Assembly: GCF_004770995.1 (NCBI RefSeq)
Contig: NZ_RQHW01000018.1
Span: forward strand, 77,734-141,733
From: Leptospira idonii
GTDB taxonomy: Bacteria; Spirochaetota; Leptospiria; Leptospirales; Leptospiraceae
DNA: 64,000 nucleotides
Reading direction: 5' to 3'
Shown here one piece after another: positions 1 through 8,926 of this stretch. Position 1 is the stretch's first letter, and every line of letters starts with the position of its first letter. The notes under the pieces were generated by a model. The model was given only the letters and a program-made list of their open reading frames with translations. It did not search any database and was not told the origin of the DNA. Both the position numbers and the translations under genes were made by a program.

Positions 1-610
1 AACTCAGAACACTTGAAAAACTGGTGGAACTTGCCGTAGAAGAAGTATTCGGTCTAGGGTTGAGGGAAAGAGTATAACTCGTATCGGATGCCGAAGTAGT
101 AGAACAAAGAATAGAAACCGCTTTCGTAGAAGACGATAAGGTAAATGGGGAAGTAGTAGAGATGGTGATGGCAGTTGCCAACAAAGCGTCCGATGTAGCA
201 TAACATGTCACAGAGGAACTGGTCAAAGTAGGATAAACCGAAATCGACTCGGTAAGAGATACCGAGGTTTTCCAAGTTTGGGAATTCCCTATGGAAACGG
301 AGCCTTGCAAGTTAACATTCGTATAATCCTTAGGAGAAGGCAGGATGAAATCAGGAGAAGAATCATCTGAATAAGATCCGATGCATGTTTTTGCGACTCC
401 CCTTTGCGTGGAGCTGGACGAACCGGATGTACTTAAAATATTGAGACTGGCAACCAAACTTAAAGGAACGAGTGTTTCGTCCACTTTCTTCAATTCCGAT
501 TTCACATCTTTACCTGTGATCGTTCCCTTGTTCAAAGAAAAAGGCACAACATTACATTCGAAAAACAAAAAAGATAAGAATATACAAATTAGATAAAAAG
601 TATTTTTCAC
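1..610 (-). CDS. Ser/Thr-rich lipoprotein, 3' end beyond window
   Basis: I do not recognise a family. On the minus strand an open frame runs from a GTG (608-610) to the left edge, about 203 codons, with no stop. The start is supported by AGAGG ten bases upstream. The product opens with a Lys-Asn followed by a hydrophobic stretch ending LFFEC (Cys19), a spirochaete-type lipobox, so it is probably an envelope lipoprotein. The remainder is rich in Ser and Thr with a few scattered cysteines. The C-terminus lies outside the window. An overlapping plus-strand frame at 381-596 is a shadow of this gene. Confidence 0.7.
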   Translation of the reverse strand, partial: MKNTFYLICIFLSFLFFECNVVPFSLNKGTITGKDVKSELKKVDETLVPLSLVASLNILSTSGSSSSTQRGVAKTCIGSYSDDSSPDFILPSPKDYTNVNLQGSVSIGNSQTWKTSVSLTESISVYPTLTSSSVTCYATSDALLATAITISTTSPFTLSSSTKAVSILCSTTSASDTSYTLSLNPRPNTSSTASSTSFSSVLS

Positions 611-701
611 TTATTATAAACCTCTAATTCTTCACACTTTTCACCTAACCTTGTAAGAGCAATCGAAATAGAGTATTACGGGAAAACGGCAGGATAAAAA
701 A

Positions 702-729
702 GTATTCCCGGAATTACATCCGGGAATAC
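702..729 (-). terminator. Rho-independent terminator of the ClpB-like gene
   Basis: Perfect 11-bp stem (GTATTCCCGGA / TCCGGGAATAC) with a 6-base loop. Read on the minus strand it is followed by TTTTTTATCC. It lies 15 bases beyond the stop of the ClpB-like gene. Confidence 0.85.
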
Positions 730-744
730 ACATTGTTCGGCTTT

Positions 745-3132
745 TTAAGATCGGACTTCGGCGAACGACTCAAGCTTTTGAAACTTCAAACCTTCTCCGT
801 CCCAATCCGCTCTATATTTACCTTCCGGTATGGTTCCGGATAAAATCTCTTTCGCCAAAGGCCTGTTGACGATTCGATTGAAAACGCTGTTCAACGGCCT
901 TGCTCCGAACTTAGGATCGTAACCTTGTTCCGTAAGAATTCTTTCCGTACTTTCGGAGAGTTCGATCACGATTCCTTTCACCTTCAACCTTTCGTTCAAA
1001 AGTTTCACTTGTTTATCGATTAACTTTTCCATTACGGAAGAATCGATCGAATGATAAGTGAGAATCGCATCCAATCTTCCCAGAACCTCCGGTTTGAAAT
1101 CGGAATGGATGTCCCTGGAATTCGTAGTCAAAAGAACGATCGTATTTTTAAAATTGATCGTTCTTCCTTTATTATCCGTTAAACGACCATCATCCAAAAT
1201 CTGAAGCAAGATGTCAGAAAAATCGGGATGCGCTTTTTCCACCTCATCGAACAAAATCACAGAGTATGGTTTTCTTCGGATCGCCTCCGTTAAAACTCCT
1301 CCTTCTTCGTAACCGACATAACCTGCAGGAGCGCCGATCAATTTGGCTACGGAATGTTTTTCGGAGAACTCGGAAAGATCGAATCGAACCAAACTGGATT
1401 CATGATCGAAAAGAAATTTAGCCAAAGCCTTAGCCGTCTCAGTTTTTCCCACACCAGTAGGCCCTTTCAAAAGAAAAGAACCGAGAGGTCTGTGTTCCGA
1501 AGAGATTCCCGCATAACTCGTCAGCAAAGTTTCTGCGATTTCACGAATCGCTTCTTTTTGGCCGAAGACTGCGGAATTCAAATCTGCTTCCAGTTCCAAA
1601 AGGTTTTCCTGTTTGGTCTTCAGAATTTTCTCCACAGGAATCCCTGTTTGGCGAGAAATCACATTTCCTATATGGGTTCTTTCCAAAATCCATTCGTTTT
1701 GAAAGGTTTCCAACTCCTTCTCTAGCTCGGGAAGAATCGCATATTTCAAACGGGAAGCTTCCGTATAATCCGCCTTTTGTTGGGCCGCTTCCAAATCGAA
1801 TTTAACTCGATCGATTTTATTTTTGATGGAAGCGACTTGTTTCAAGGAATTCACTTCCTTCTCCCACTCCGCTTTTCCGACGGAAAACTTTTTCTCCAGT
1901 TCTTCTATCTCTTTCAATATCTCTTCATTCTTTTTCTCCACTTGAGCGTAGATCTTTTTGGAACGAATCTCACTTTCTAATTCCGCCAAATGAGCAGGCA
2001 TCGCCTCTGCGGAAAGTTTCAAAGCGGAAGCCGCTTCATCCACCAAATCAATCGCCTTGTCCGGAAGATTCTTATCGGTAATGTATTGATCAGAAAGAAA
2101 CACAGCCGCATAGATGGCATCGTCGGAAATTTTAATTCCATGGTGAATCTCGTGTTTGTCTCGAATCCCCATTAAAATTTCAATCGCATCTTCCTTAGTA
2201 GGCTCATTGACCGGAACGGAACGGAATCTTCGTTCTAGTGCAGCATCACCTAATATATATTTTTGAAACTCTTCCGGCGTAGTTGCACCAATGCAATGTA
2301 AGTCGCCTCTGGCAAGAGCTGGCTTCAAAAGATTAGCTGCATCCATAGCTCCTTCCGTTCTTCCTGCACCGACCAACTGATGTATTTCATCGATAAAAAG
2401 AACAGCTTCCCCTGCACGCGATTTTACGAAGCGTAGAAGATGCTGCAATTTTTCCTCAAACTCTCCCCTGTATTTCGTACCAGCCATAAGCTGTCCCATA
2501 TCCAAGGAATAGATCGTTTTGCCTCTTAAAACATCGGGGACTCTTCCCTTTACGATTTGATCGGCCAAACCTTCCACAATGGCGGTCTTTCCTACTCCCG
2601 CTGAACCGACTAACACAGGATTGTTTTTGGATCTTCTCCCTAAAATTTCCATTACGGAACGGATTTCTTTCGTTCTTCCGATCACAGGATCCAATTTACC
2701 GGCTTTAGCTTGTTCGTTGAGATCGATGAGGAAATTGGGAATCTCTTCGTCCGTTTCCTTTATATTCAAATCGTTATAATCGATTTTCAGCTCTGGAACG
2801 ATATTGGGCAAAAACTTCAAAAAGTCGGCTTCCTTCAGTTCTTCTCTGCCGTTTTCGGCGGCTCTGGAAGATGCCATCGTCACCCATTGGGATAATTTCG
2901 GCGAAGTTCTTAGATTCTCAAACCGCACCTCGGAAGAGGCTCTAGGCTGCTTTCCTACGGCTTCCTCCACATTCGCTTTGTATTTCTGTAATGCCTTCCC
3001 GGAATAGGAAGAGGGATGAGAGATGAGCCCCCAAAGCAAATGGTAAGGAGAAATTTCGGTATTTTGTCTGCGAATGGCCTCAGTTTGGGCGATGTCCAGA
3101 GCCCCCTGCACGACAGAATCAAATTGTTTCAT
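745..3132 (-). CDS. ClpB-like AAA+ chaperone (disaggregase)
   Basis: ATP-driven Hsp100 ring chaperone of the cytoplasm, probably resolving protein aggregates with DnaK. The 795 residues hold a Clp N-domain (about 1-145), AAA module 1 with Walker A GSAGVGKT (176-183) and Walker [10 protein letters not shown], a long coiled-coil middle domain (about 375-490) of ClpB type, and AAA module 2 with Walker A GPTGVGKT (557-564) and [11 protein letters not shown]. It is shorter than typical ClpB (about 860). The middle domain is about 20 residues short, and the segment after LLTTN in module 2 is nearly absent, so there is no IGL/IGF ClpP-binding loop. That argues against a protease partner. GGAGGG precedes the ATG, and a CIRCE operator lies 17 bases upstream. 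ClpA/ClpC is the less likely alternative. Confidence 0.9.
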   Translation of the reverse strand: MKQFDSVVQGALDIAQTEAIRRQNTEISPYHLLWGLISHPSSYSGKALQKYKANVEEAVGKQPRASSEVRFENLRTSPKLSQWVTMASSRAAENGREELKEADFLKFLPNIVPELKIDYNDLNIKETDEEIPNFLIDLNEQAKAGKLDPVIGRTKEIRSVMEILGRRSKNNPVLVGSAGVGKTAIVEGLADQIVKGRVPDVLRGKTIYSLDMGQLMAGTKYRGEFEEKLQHLLRFVKSRAGEAVLFIDEIHQLVGAGRTEGAMDAANLLKPALARGDLHCIGATTPEEFQKYILGDAALERRFRSVPVNEPTKEDAIEILMGIRDKHEIHHGIKISDDAIYAAVFLSDQYITDKNLPDKAIDLVDEAASALKLSAEAMPAHLAELESEIRSKKIYAQVEKKNEEILKEIEELEKKFSVGKAEWEKEVNSLKQVASIKNKIDRVKFDLEAAQQKADYTEASRLKYAILPELEKELETFQNEWILERTHIGNVISRQTGIPVEKILKTKQENLLELEADLNSAVFGQKEAIREIAETLLTSYAGISSEHRPLGSFLLKGPTGVGKTETAKALAKFLFDHESSLVRFDLSEFSEKHSVAKLIGAPAGYVGYEEGGVLTEAIRRKPYSVILFDEVEKAHPDFSDILLQILDDGRLTDNKGRTINFKNTIVLLTTNSRDIHSDFKPEVLGRLDAILTYHSIDSSVMEKLIDKQVKLLNERLKVKGIVIELSESTERILTEQGYDPKFGARPLNSVFNRIVNRPLAKEILSGTIPEGKYRADWDGEGLKFQKLESFAEVRS

Positions 3133-3148
3133 AGATAGAATCCCTCCA

Positions 3149-3175
3149 TTAGCACTCTAAGCTTTAGACTGCTAA
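3149..3175. promoter_or_regulatory. CIRCE element (HrcA operator)
   Basis: TTAGCACTC, nine bases, then GACTGCTAA. This matches the CIRCE consensus TTAGCACTC-N9-GAGTGCTAA with a single mismatch (C for G at position 3 of the right arm). It sits 17 bases upstream of the ClpB-like start codon, beside its ribosome binding site, so HrcA probably represses this heat-shock gene. Confidence 0.85.
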
Positions 3176-3273
3176 TTTGTCCAAAAATAAAATCTTTTTC
3201 CATAGAAATCGGTTTTGAAAAAGATTTTGGAAAATCACTTTCCCTCTTTCTGCGAACCTGCATCTTCATCCGG

Positions 3274-4698
3274 GTGCAGCTAAGAATTTCCACACTCGCC
3301 CTTCTATTCCTCTGGTTACCGTTGTCTTCTCAGACAATGAAAGAAAGAATCGATTCGATTCCCAGTCCTCGCCCTGCGGGTGGATGGGTAGCGGATCAAG
3401 CCGGTTACTTGAAAGATTCAGGTGCAATCACAGATATCAATCAAAACATTTCTTTATTGGAAAAGGAAACAGGAGCGGAGATAGGTGTTGTCATATTACC
3501 AACGATAGGCGAGAATATTCCGAAAGATTTCGCTGTCTCTCTTTTCGAAACTTGGGGAATAGGAAAAAAAGGCAAAGACAACGGAATATTAGTGCTTCAT
3601 GTTTTGGACCAAAGAAGGATCGAAATAGAAACAGGTTACGGCAACGAAGCCTCTTTGACCGACATCAAAGCCAAACGAATTATAGACGAACTCATCATTC
3701 CCGAATTCAAACAGGGGAATTTTTCTTCAGGAATGTACAAAGGCGTAAATGGGATCATCAAAGGAATTCGTAATCCGGATATCAGCGTATCTCAGTTAGT
3801 TGCGTTAGACCCCAAAACGATAAAAATTTACAAAGACCTGCCCATTGAAACCTACTTATCGAAACAAGTTGAATCTTCCGAAGTTTTTCCTGCAACTCCG
3901 ATCGGACCTGAAAAACACGGAATCCTATATCGAATTTTCACTTCCCCCGTTTCCACATTCTCTGAATTTTTCACATTCTGGGCAGGACTTCTTCTGCTCT
4001 TTATTTCTATCTTGGTAGGAATCTTACTGTCCTTTCTTCCTTTCGGAAGCAGTTCCATATATAAATCTTACAGTTATATTTTAAGATGGATCGGTTGGTT
4101 TTCCGGAATCACCGCCTTCTCTTCCATTAGTATATCAGAATTAAAAGAATCGGACAGTATGTGGGGGATGTTTAATCTCATTCCGATGGGATTAGCTATT
4201 TATGCAATCAACGGATGGATTTTCAAAAGACTGAGAAATAACCCCAGAATTTGCAGCTCTTGCGGCGCCAAACAAACCAAACTTTCGGAAGCCATGGATG
4301 ATAAATATTTGGATGCAGGAGAAAGAAAAGAAGAAGAGATCGATTCGAAAGATTACGATATTTGGCTTTGCAAAGAATGTAATTCCATTACGAAAGAATC
4401 TTATATGGGAGCATCACCCGCAGACGAATGCCCTAAATGCAAATACATGACATTTCAATTATTAAGCGTAAAAGTAATACGAGAAGCGGATTATGACCAA
4501 GGAGGAGAAGAACTTCATCACAGTAAGTGTGCGCATTGCAAACATTCCGAATCCAAAAGAGTCACTACTCCGAAACTTACCAGATCTAGCTCTTCCGGCT
4601 CGTCGTCTTCCTCCTACGGAGGTGGTGGCGGCAGCAGCAGTGGAGGTTCCTGGGGAGGAGGAAGGTCCGGAGGGGGAGGAGCCGGAGGATCTTACTAA
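3274..4698 (+). CDS. TPM-domain membrane protein with zinc ribbons and Gly/Ser tail
   Basis: Exported and membrane-bound protein of unknown exact role; the TPM (YgcG/Psb32) family is linked to membrane protein quality control. The start is a GTG with a weak ribosome site. A signal sequence (about 1-20) is followed by a TPM domain (about 35-170; VADQAGYLKDSG, GIGKKGKDNGILVL). Transmembrane segments lie near 225-255 and 265-320. Four CxxC pairs follow (CSSCGAK, CKEC, CPKC, CAHC), enough for two zinc ribbons. The last 45 residues are almost only Ser and Gly. The gene is 12 bases upstream of a SpoIIE phosphatase gene on the same strand, so the two are probably co-transcribed. Confidence 0.85.
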   Translation: MQLRISTLALLFLWLPLSSQTMKERIDSIPSPRPAGGWVADQAGYLKDSGAITDINQNISLLEKETGAEIGVVILPTIGENIPKDFAVSLFETWGIGKKGKDNGILVLHVLDQRRIEIETGYGNEASLTDIKAKRIIDELIIPEFKQGNFSSGMYKGVNGIIKGIRNPDISVSQLVALDPKTIKIYKDLPIETYLSKQVESSEVFPATPIGPEKHGILYRIFTSPVSTFSEFFTFWAGLLLLFISILVGILLSFLPFGSSSIYKSYSYILRWIGWFSGITAFSSISISELKESDSMWGMFNLIPMGLAIYAINGWIFKRLRNNPRICSSCGAKQTKLSEAMDDKYLDAGERKEEEIDSKDYDIWLCKECNSITKESYMGASPADECPKCKYMTFQLLSVKVIREADYDQGGEELHHSKCAHCKHSESKRVTTPKLTRSSSSGSSSSSYGGGGGSSSGGSWGGGRSGGGGAGGSY

Positions 4699-4710
4699 TC
4701 CACAGCCGGA

Positions 4711-6645
4711 ATGAAATATTTATACATTCTACTATTCTTATTTTCTATTTCTATTTCGATTTCCTATTTGTCTGCGGAAACAATCGAACTCTCCGAAGAT
4801 AAAAACTTTAGAAATATAGGAAGATATTTGGAATATGCCACTCCTTCCAAAGAACATTCCTCTCTGATCGATATTTTGAAAACAGAACAAACTTGGACTC
4901 AAAATCCTCAGAAAACGATTTCTTTTCCTAAATGGAAAGATCCGATCTGGTTTCGTTTTCACTTAAACTACGACGGGAATTCACCTCATACATTTTATCT
5001 GCACTTCTCTAGTCCGGTTGTGGATCATTTTGAAATGCACTACTTTTACAAAGGAAGATGGGTGAGCCTTAGATCCGGAGAACAGGTCTTACAAAAAGAT
5101 AAACCTCTTTATTCTCATATTGCCGCTTTCCCCTTGCCTCTTTCTCCGGGAGAAGAAAGAACCATCTATGTTCGCATCGAATCAGCGAACCCTATTTTCA
5201 ATTTCGTATCCATATACAATACAAGATCTTTCCTATCTTATGCGAAAAAGAACGATATATTTTTTGCCGCCTACTTCGGTGCAGGCGGACTTATGTTTTT
5301 ATACAGCTTATTTTTAGCGTATACTCTCAGATACAGACAGTTCTTTTTTTACTTTTTCTATCTATCTACGATTCTATTGATCAATCTTTTTTCGACAGGC
5401 TTTATGCAGTATATAGAATTGGGATCTTCCCATGCTTGGAAAAATTACCTATTCCCGGTAGGAATTTATCTAACCTGCATATTCGGACTGATATTCACGA
5501 TCGAGTTTCTGGACATTCGAAAACAATATCCTCGAATCGCGAAACTAACGAATGCCTTTATCATATCTTTTCTTCTACTCATACCCTCTTTATTGTTTAT
5601 CGAGCTGCGACTTTACATTCAAATCGCAGTCTCACTAGTGATCGTTCCGATCATCTTTAGTCTTTCCATTTCCTTCTATTGCCTCATCCGCAACAGAAGA
5701 ATGATAGAAAATTATCTCTTCTTTTTCGCAATGAGTTCCGTTTTGATCGGTGCGGCAATCAACAGTCTTACCGTGCAGGGAGTTTTAGAGCCTCATTCCA
5801 TCGCTTTATATACACTTCCTTTAGGTTCTGCGGTGGAAATTTTTCTTTTGGCGATGGCCCTTATGGTAAAGGTGAGACAGCTTCGCAAAGAAATGGAAGC
5901 CAAACAAGAAATCGACATGCAGATGAAACTGGCACAAAAACTCCAGAAAGACCTTCTCCCGAAAAACATCGATTCTGTGTTAGGTTACAAACTGGGATTT
6001 CGTTATCTTCCCACTTCGGAAATCGGAGGGGATTTCGTACAGATCATAGAAAAGGAAGACAGCTTCGGATTATTTTTATGCGATGTATCCGGTCACGGAA
6101 TTCCAGCCGCAATGGTCGCCAGTATGGCGAAAGTTTCTCTACAGATTTGGGCGGATCATCTCGACGAACCGGGTTTTGCCGTCGAAAAAATACGATCTTC
6201 TCTTTTGGACAATCTATCAGGACATTTTCTCAGCGCTTGTTTCGTTTACATCAACCCAAAACAGGAAATCATCAAGGTAGTCAATGCGGGACACCATCCT
6301 ATGATCTATTTGGATCGGGAAGGAAATACTGAGTATTATACTGCACAAGGAAGAGCGATCACCGAATACATTTCCTTGGATGTACAAGAAAAACAATTCC
6401 CTCTTCCCAAAAAAGGCAGTCTCATTTTATATACGGACGGAGTTTTGGAAGCGAGAAATCCGAATAAGTCCATCGATCTATTCGGTGAAGAACGTTTGCT
6501 GGATGTGCTGAAGGAAAATGCAAAATCGGATCCTCAGACTATCTGCGATCATGTATTGGACGAAGTGTTCAAGTTTCAAAAAATAAAAAGAGCGGATGAT
6601 GACATTACGATTCTATCGATCGCATTGGAACAAAACGCAAACTAA
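4711..6645 (+). CDS. 7TM sensor SpoIIE-type serine phosphatase
   Basis: Membrane receptor with a cytoplasmic PP2C/SpoIIE phosphatase, probably dephosphorylating an anti-sigma-factor antagonist. The 644 residues comprise a signal peptide (1-22), a periplasmic jelly-roll domain of 7TMR-DISM type (about 25-180), seven membrane segments (about 185-395), a short coiled coil (LRKEMEAKQEIDMQMKLA), and a SpoIIE domain (about 425-640) with GGDFVQI, LFLCDVSGHGIPAAMVA, NAGHHPM, LILYTDGVLEA and DDDITILSI, so the metal-binding aspartates are present. It follows the TPM gene closely. The convergent hybrid kinase gene ends 4 bases beyond its stop. Confidence 0.9.
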   Translation: MKYLYILLFLFSISISISYLSAETIELSEDKNFRNIGRYLEYATPSKEHSSLIDILKTEQTWTQNPQKTISFPKWKDPIWFRFHLNYDGNSPHTFYLHFSSPVVDHFEMHYFYKGRWVSLRSGEQVLQKDKPLYSHIAAFPLPLSPGEERTIYVRIESANPIFNFVSIYNTRSFLSYAKKNDIFFAAYFGAGGLMFLYSLFLAYTLRYRQFFFYFFYLSTILLINLFSTGFMQYIELGSSHAWKNYLFPVGIYLTCIFGLIFTIEFLDIRKQYPRIAKLTNAFIISFLLLIPSLLFIELRLYIQIAVSLVIVPIIFSLSISFYCLIRNRRMIENYLFFFAMSSVLIGAAINSLTVQGVLEPHSIALYTLPLGSAVEIFLLAMALMVKVRQLRKEMEAKQEIDMQMKLAQKLQKDLLPKNIDSVLGYKLGFRYLPTSEIGGDFVQIIEKEDSFGLFLCDVSGHGIPAAMVASMAKVSLQIWADHLDEPGFAVEKIRSSLLDNLSGHFLSACFVYINPKQEIIKVVNAGHHPMIYLDREGNTEYYTAQGRAITEYISLDVQEKQFPLPKKGSLILYTDGVLEARNPNKSIDLFGEERLLDVLKENAKSDPQTICDHVLDEVFKFQKIKRADDDITILSIALEQNAN

Positions 6646-6649
6646 AACT

Positions 6650-8851
6650 CTAGTCTCCTCTCTCCAGATGATAGATCAATTTTAGATATAGTTCTTTCGG
6701 TAGAAACGGCTTTGCAATGTAATCGTTCATTCCGACCGTTTTGATTTTTTCCTGAGTTTCCAACTGTGCGGAAGCGGTCAAAGCAATGATAGGAAGTTGT
6801 CTTAACTCTTCTCCTGTTTCCCCTTCCCTGATTTTTTTCGTCGTTTGATAACCGTCTAACTCTGGCATATGAAGGTCCATCAAAATCAAATCGACTTTTT
6901 CCACAGCCAGGTATTTTAATACTTCCTCTCCATTCACTGCGTGAATGCACTGAACTCCCCATTTTTTCAGGAAACGAACCACTATATCCCTATTGATGGC
7001 AATATCATCCGCAACGATGATGGTTTTACCCACAAGAAGAGAATAACTTCCTTTGTCTTGCACGGACTCGGCACTGATCACTTCGTTGGATTTTTCCATA
7101 GGAAGGATCACCGAAAAAGAAGTCCCCTCATCTAACTTCGTACTCATGACCAAATGACCTTGCATCAATTCCACCAAACCTTTGGAAATGGCAAGACCCA
7201 GACCGGATCCTCCGTATTTGCGAGTGGTATCTCCGCTGACTTGGGTGAATTTTTCGAAAACGGTATGGATTTTATCATCAGGAATCCCGATTCCGGTATC
7301 GGTAACGATGAACTGAATGAACAGAGTGGAGTCTTTCTCGTAAAGAAGTTTGGCTTCGAAGGAAATTTCACCTTGTTGGGTGAACTTAACCGCATTGGAA
7401 AGCAGATTGTTCAAGATCTGAAGCAAACGAGTAGGGTCCGATTTCACTACCTGAGGAAAATTAGGTGCAATTTCGGAACGGAAACGAATCATCTTTTCTT
7501 TTGCTTTCTGCTCGAAGGAAAAGAAAATAGACTGAAGTAAAGTGTCCAAACGGAAGGAAATTGATTCCAGGATGATTTTACGTTCTTCTATCTTACTGAA
7601 GTCCAAGATATCATTGATGAGTGCGAGAAGGGTTTCACTCGAGAACTTCAAATTATTCAAGTTTTCGATTTGATCTGGTTTCGGATTTTCCTCCATAAGA
7701 ATCATAGTAAGCCCGATCACGGCATTCAAAGGAGTCCTCAATTCATGACTCATACCGGACAAAAATTCCGACTTCGCCAAATTCGCTTCTTCCGCTTTTT
7801 TTCTAGCATGGATCAATTCACGTTCGGAGAGCACCAGTTTGGTGATATCTACGAAACTGGAACGAGTCATAAGAATATTACCTTTTTCGTCGTAAATCGC
7901 TGTACTAGACAATACGATATGTATTGTGGAGCCGTCTTTTTTAATGATTTCGAATCTGAGATCGTTGACATACCCTCTTCTTTTAAAGGCGGGAAATTCC
8001 CGATAGAAAGTCATTTTGCTTTCTTCCGTAAGTATTTCGGGAAATTTCTTTTTTCCGATCAGCTCTTCCTTTTTATATCCCAGCCATTTCGCTTCTGTGT
8101 CGTTCAGTTTCAAGAAACTGCCATCTCCATCTAATGAATGAAAGGCTACCGGAGAATTATTATATAAATCGTCCACTTCCAAATATTTTACAGTGAGTTC
8201 TTTTTTCTCCTGTTCCATTTTATTATTTTGAGAGATGAGATAAATGGTCCAAAGAATGAGTATGGCGATGCAGAAGAATCCGAACACGGAAACGGAAAAA
8301 AGAATGATATTGGTTCTGTCTTGTTCCCGCCTTTCTTCCGTTTCGATTCGATTTTTTTCGGACAGAACGAGACCCACTTCTTTGCGAATCTGATCCATCA
8401 AGGTTTTGCCTCGTTTGGTTTTGATTAAAAGAATCGCCTGCTGTTTTTTCCCTGACTGCGCCAAAGAAATGATCTGCTGCAAATGAGACCGTTTATCATT
8501 TGCTAAACGAATAATACTTTCCAGGGCACCCTTATATTTCGGTTCCACCTGAGAAACTAAGGCAACCTCCATTCCAGGAAACGATTTTTCGGCGTTATAA
8601 TAGGGCTCCAGAAAACTTTCATCTTCAGAAATCAAATAACCCCTTTGACCTGTTTCTGCATCAGTCAAGGAAGAAAGATATTCTTCCAAGCCTCTTGACC
8701 AACCTAACTTAACCAAGGTTTCTCTTTCGTATTTTTTTGCGTCGATGATTTTCCAGATATCGAACCCGGAAAGAATGATGAATAAAATGAGAATTACGGA
8801 AAGAACCGATTTATATATAAACCCCCGATTGGAAAAAATCCACCAAGCCAT
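6650..8851 (-). CDS. CHASE3-PAS hybrid histidine kinase with receiver
   Basis: Membrane hybrid sensor kinase of 733 residues. In order: TM1 (about 10-30), a CHASE3 sensor domain (about 45-190; SSLTDAETGQRGYLIS), TM2 (about 185-210), a PAS domain (about 230-350), a HisKA domain with H-box EFLSGMSHELRTPLNAVIG, HATPase_c (NLLSNAVKF, DTGIGIPDDK, GSGLGLAISKGL) and a C-terminal receiver with phospho-acceptor Asp in LILMDLHMPELDGYQT and conserved LTASA and KPF. There is no HPt domain, so phosphotransfer beyond the receiver needs another protein. The next minus-strand gene upstream, also a kinase, starts about 75 bases away. Confidence 0.93.
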   Translation of the reverse strand: MAWWIFSNRGFIYKSVLSVILILFIILSGFDIWKIIDAKKYERETLVKLGWSRGLEEYLSSLTDAETGQRGYLISEDESFLEPYYNAEKSFPGMEVALVSQVEPKYKGALESIIRLANDKRSHLQQIISLAQSGKKQQAILLIKTKRGKTLMDQIRKEVGLVLSEKNRIETEERREQDRTNIILFSVSVFGFFCIAILILWTIYLISQNNKMEQEKKELTVKYLEVDDLYNNSPVAFHSLDGDGSFLKLNDTEAKWLGYKKEELIGKKKFPEILTEESKMTFYREFPAFKRRGYVNDLRFEIIKKDGSTIHIVLSSTAIYDEKGNILMTRSSFVDITKLVLSERELIHARKKAEEANLAKSEFLSGMSHELRTPLNAVIGLTMILMEENPKPDQIENLNNLKFSSETLLALINDILDFSKIEERKIILESISFRLDTLLQSIFFSFEQKAKEKMIRFRSEIAPNFPQVVKSDPTRLLQILNNLLSNAVKFTQQGEISFEAKLLYEKDSTLFIQFIVTDTGIGIPDDKIHTVFEKFTQVSGDTTRKYGGSGLGLAISKGLVELMQGHLVMSTKLDEGTSFSVILPMEKSNEVISAESVQDKGSYSLLVGKTIIVADDIAINRDIVVRFLKKWGVQCIHAVNGEEVLKYLAVEKVDLILMDLHMPELDGYQTTKKIREGETGEELRQLPIIALTASAQLETQEKIKTVGMNDYIAKPFLPKELYLKLIYHLERGD

Positions 8852-8926
8852 GATTCTTTTTTTAAATTCTCCCTAAAGAATGTTAAGACGATACTAATAT
8901 CGGTTAAAAGCAAGTGATTTCGGAGC

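Noticed and set aside
381..596. 71-codon plus-strand open frame near the left edge
   Set aside because: It lies opposite the GTG-start lipoprotein gene, has no ribosome site and no recognisable product.
5679..6332. 217-codon open frame inside the SpoIIE phosphatase gene
   Set aside because: Another frame of a gene with full phosphatase motifs; its Arg/Ser/Phe-rich translation is typical of shadow frames.
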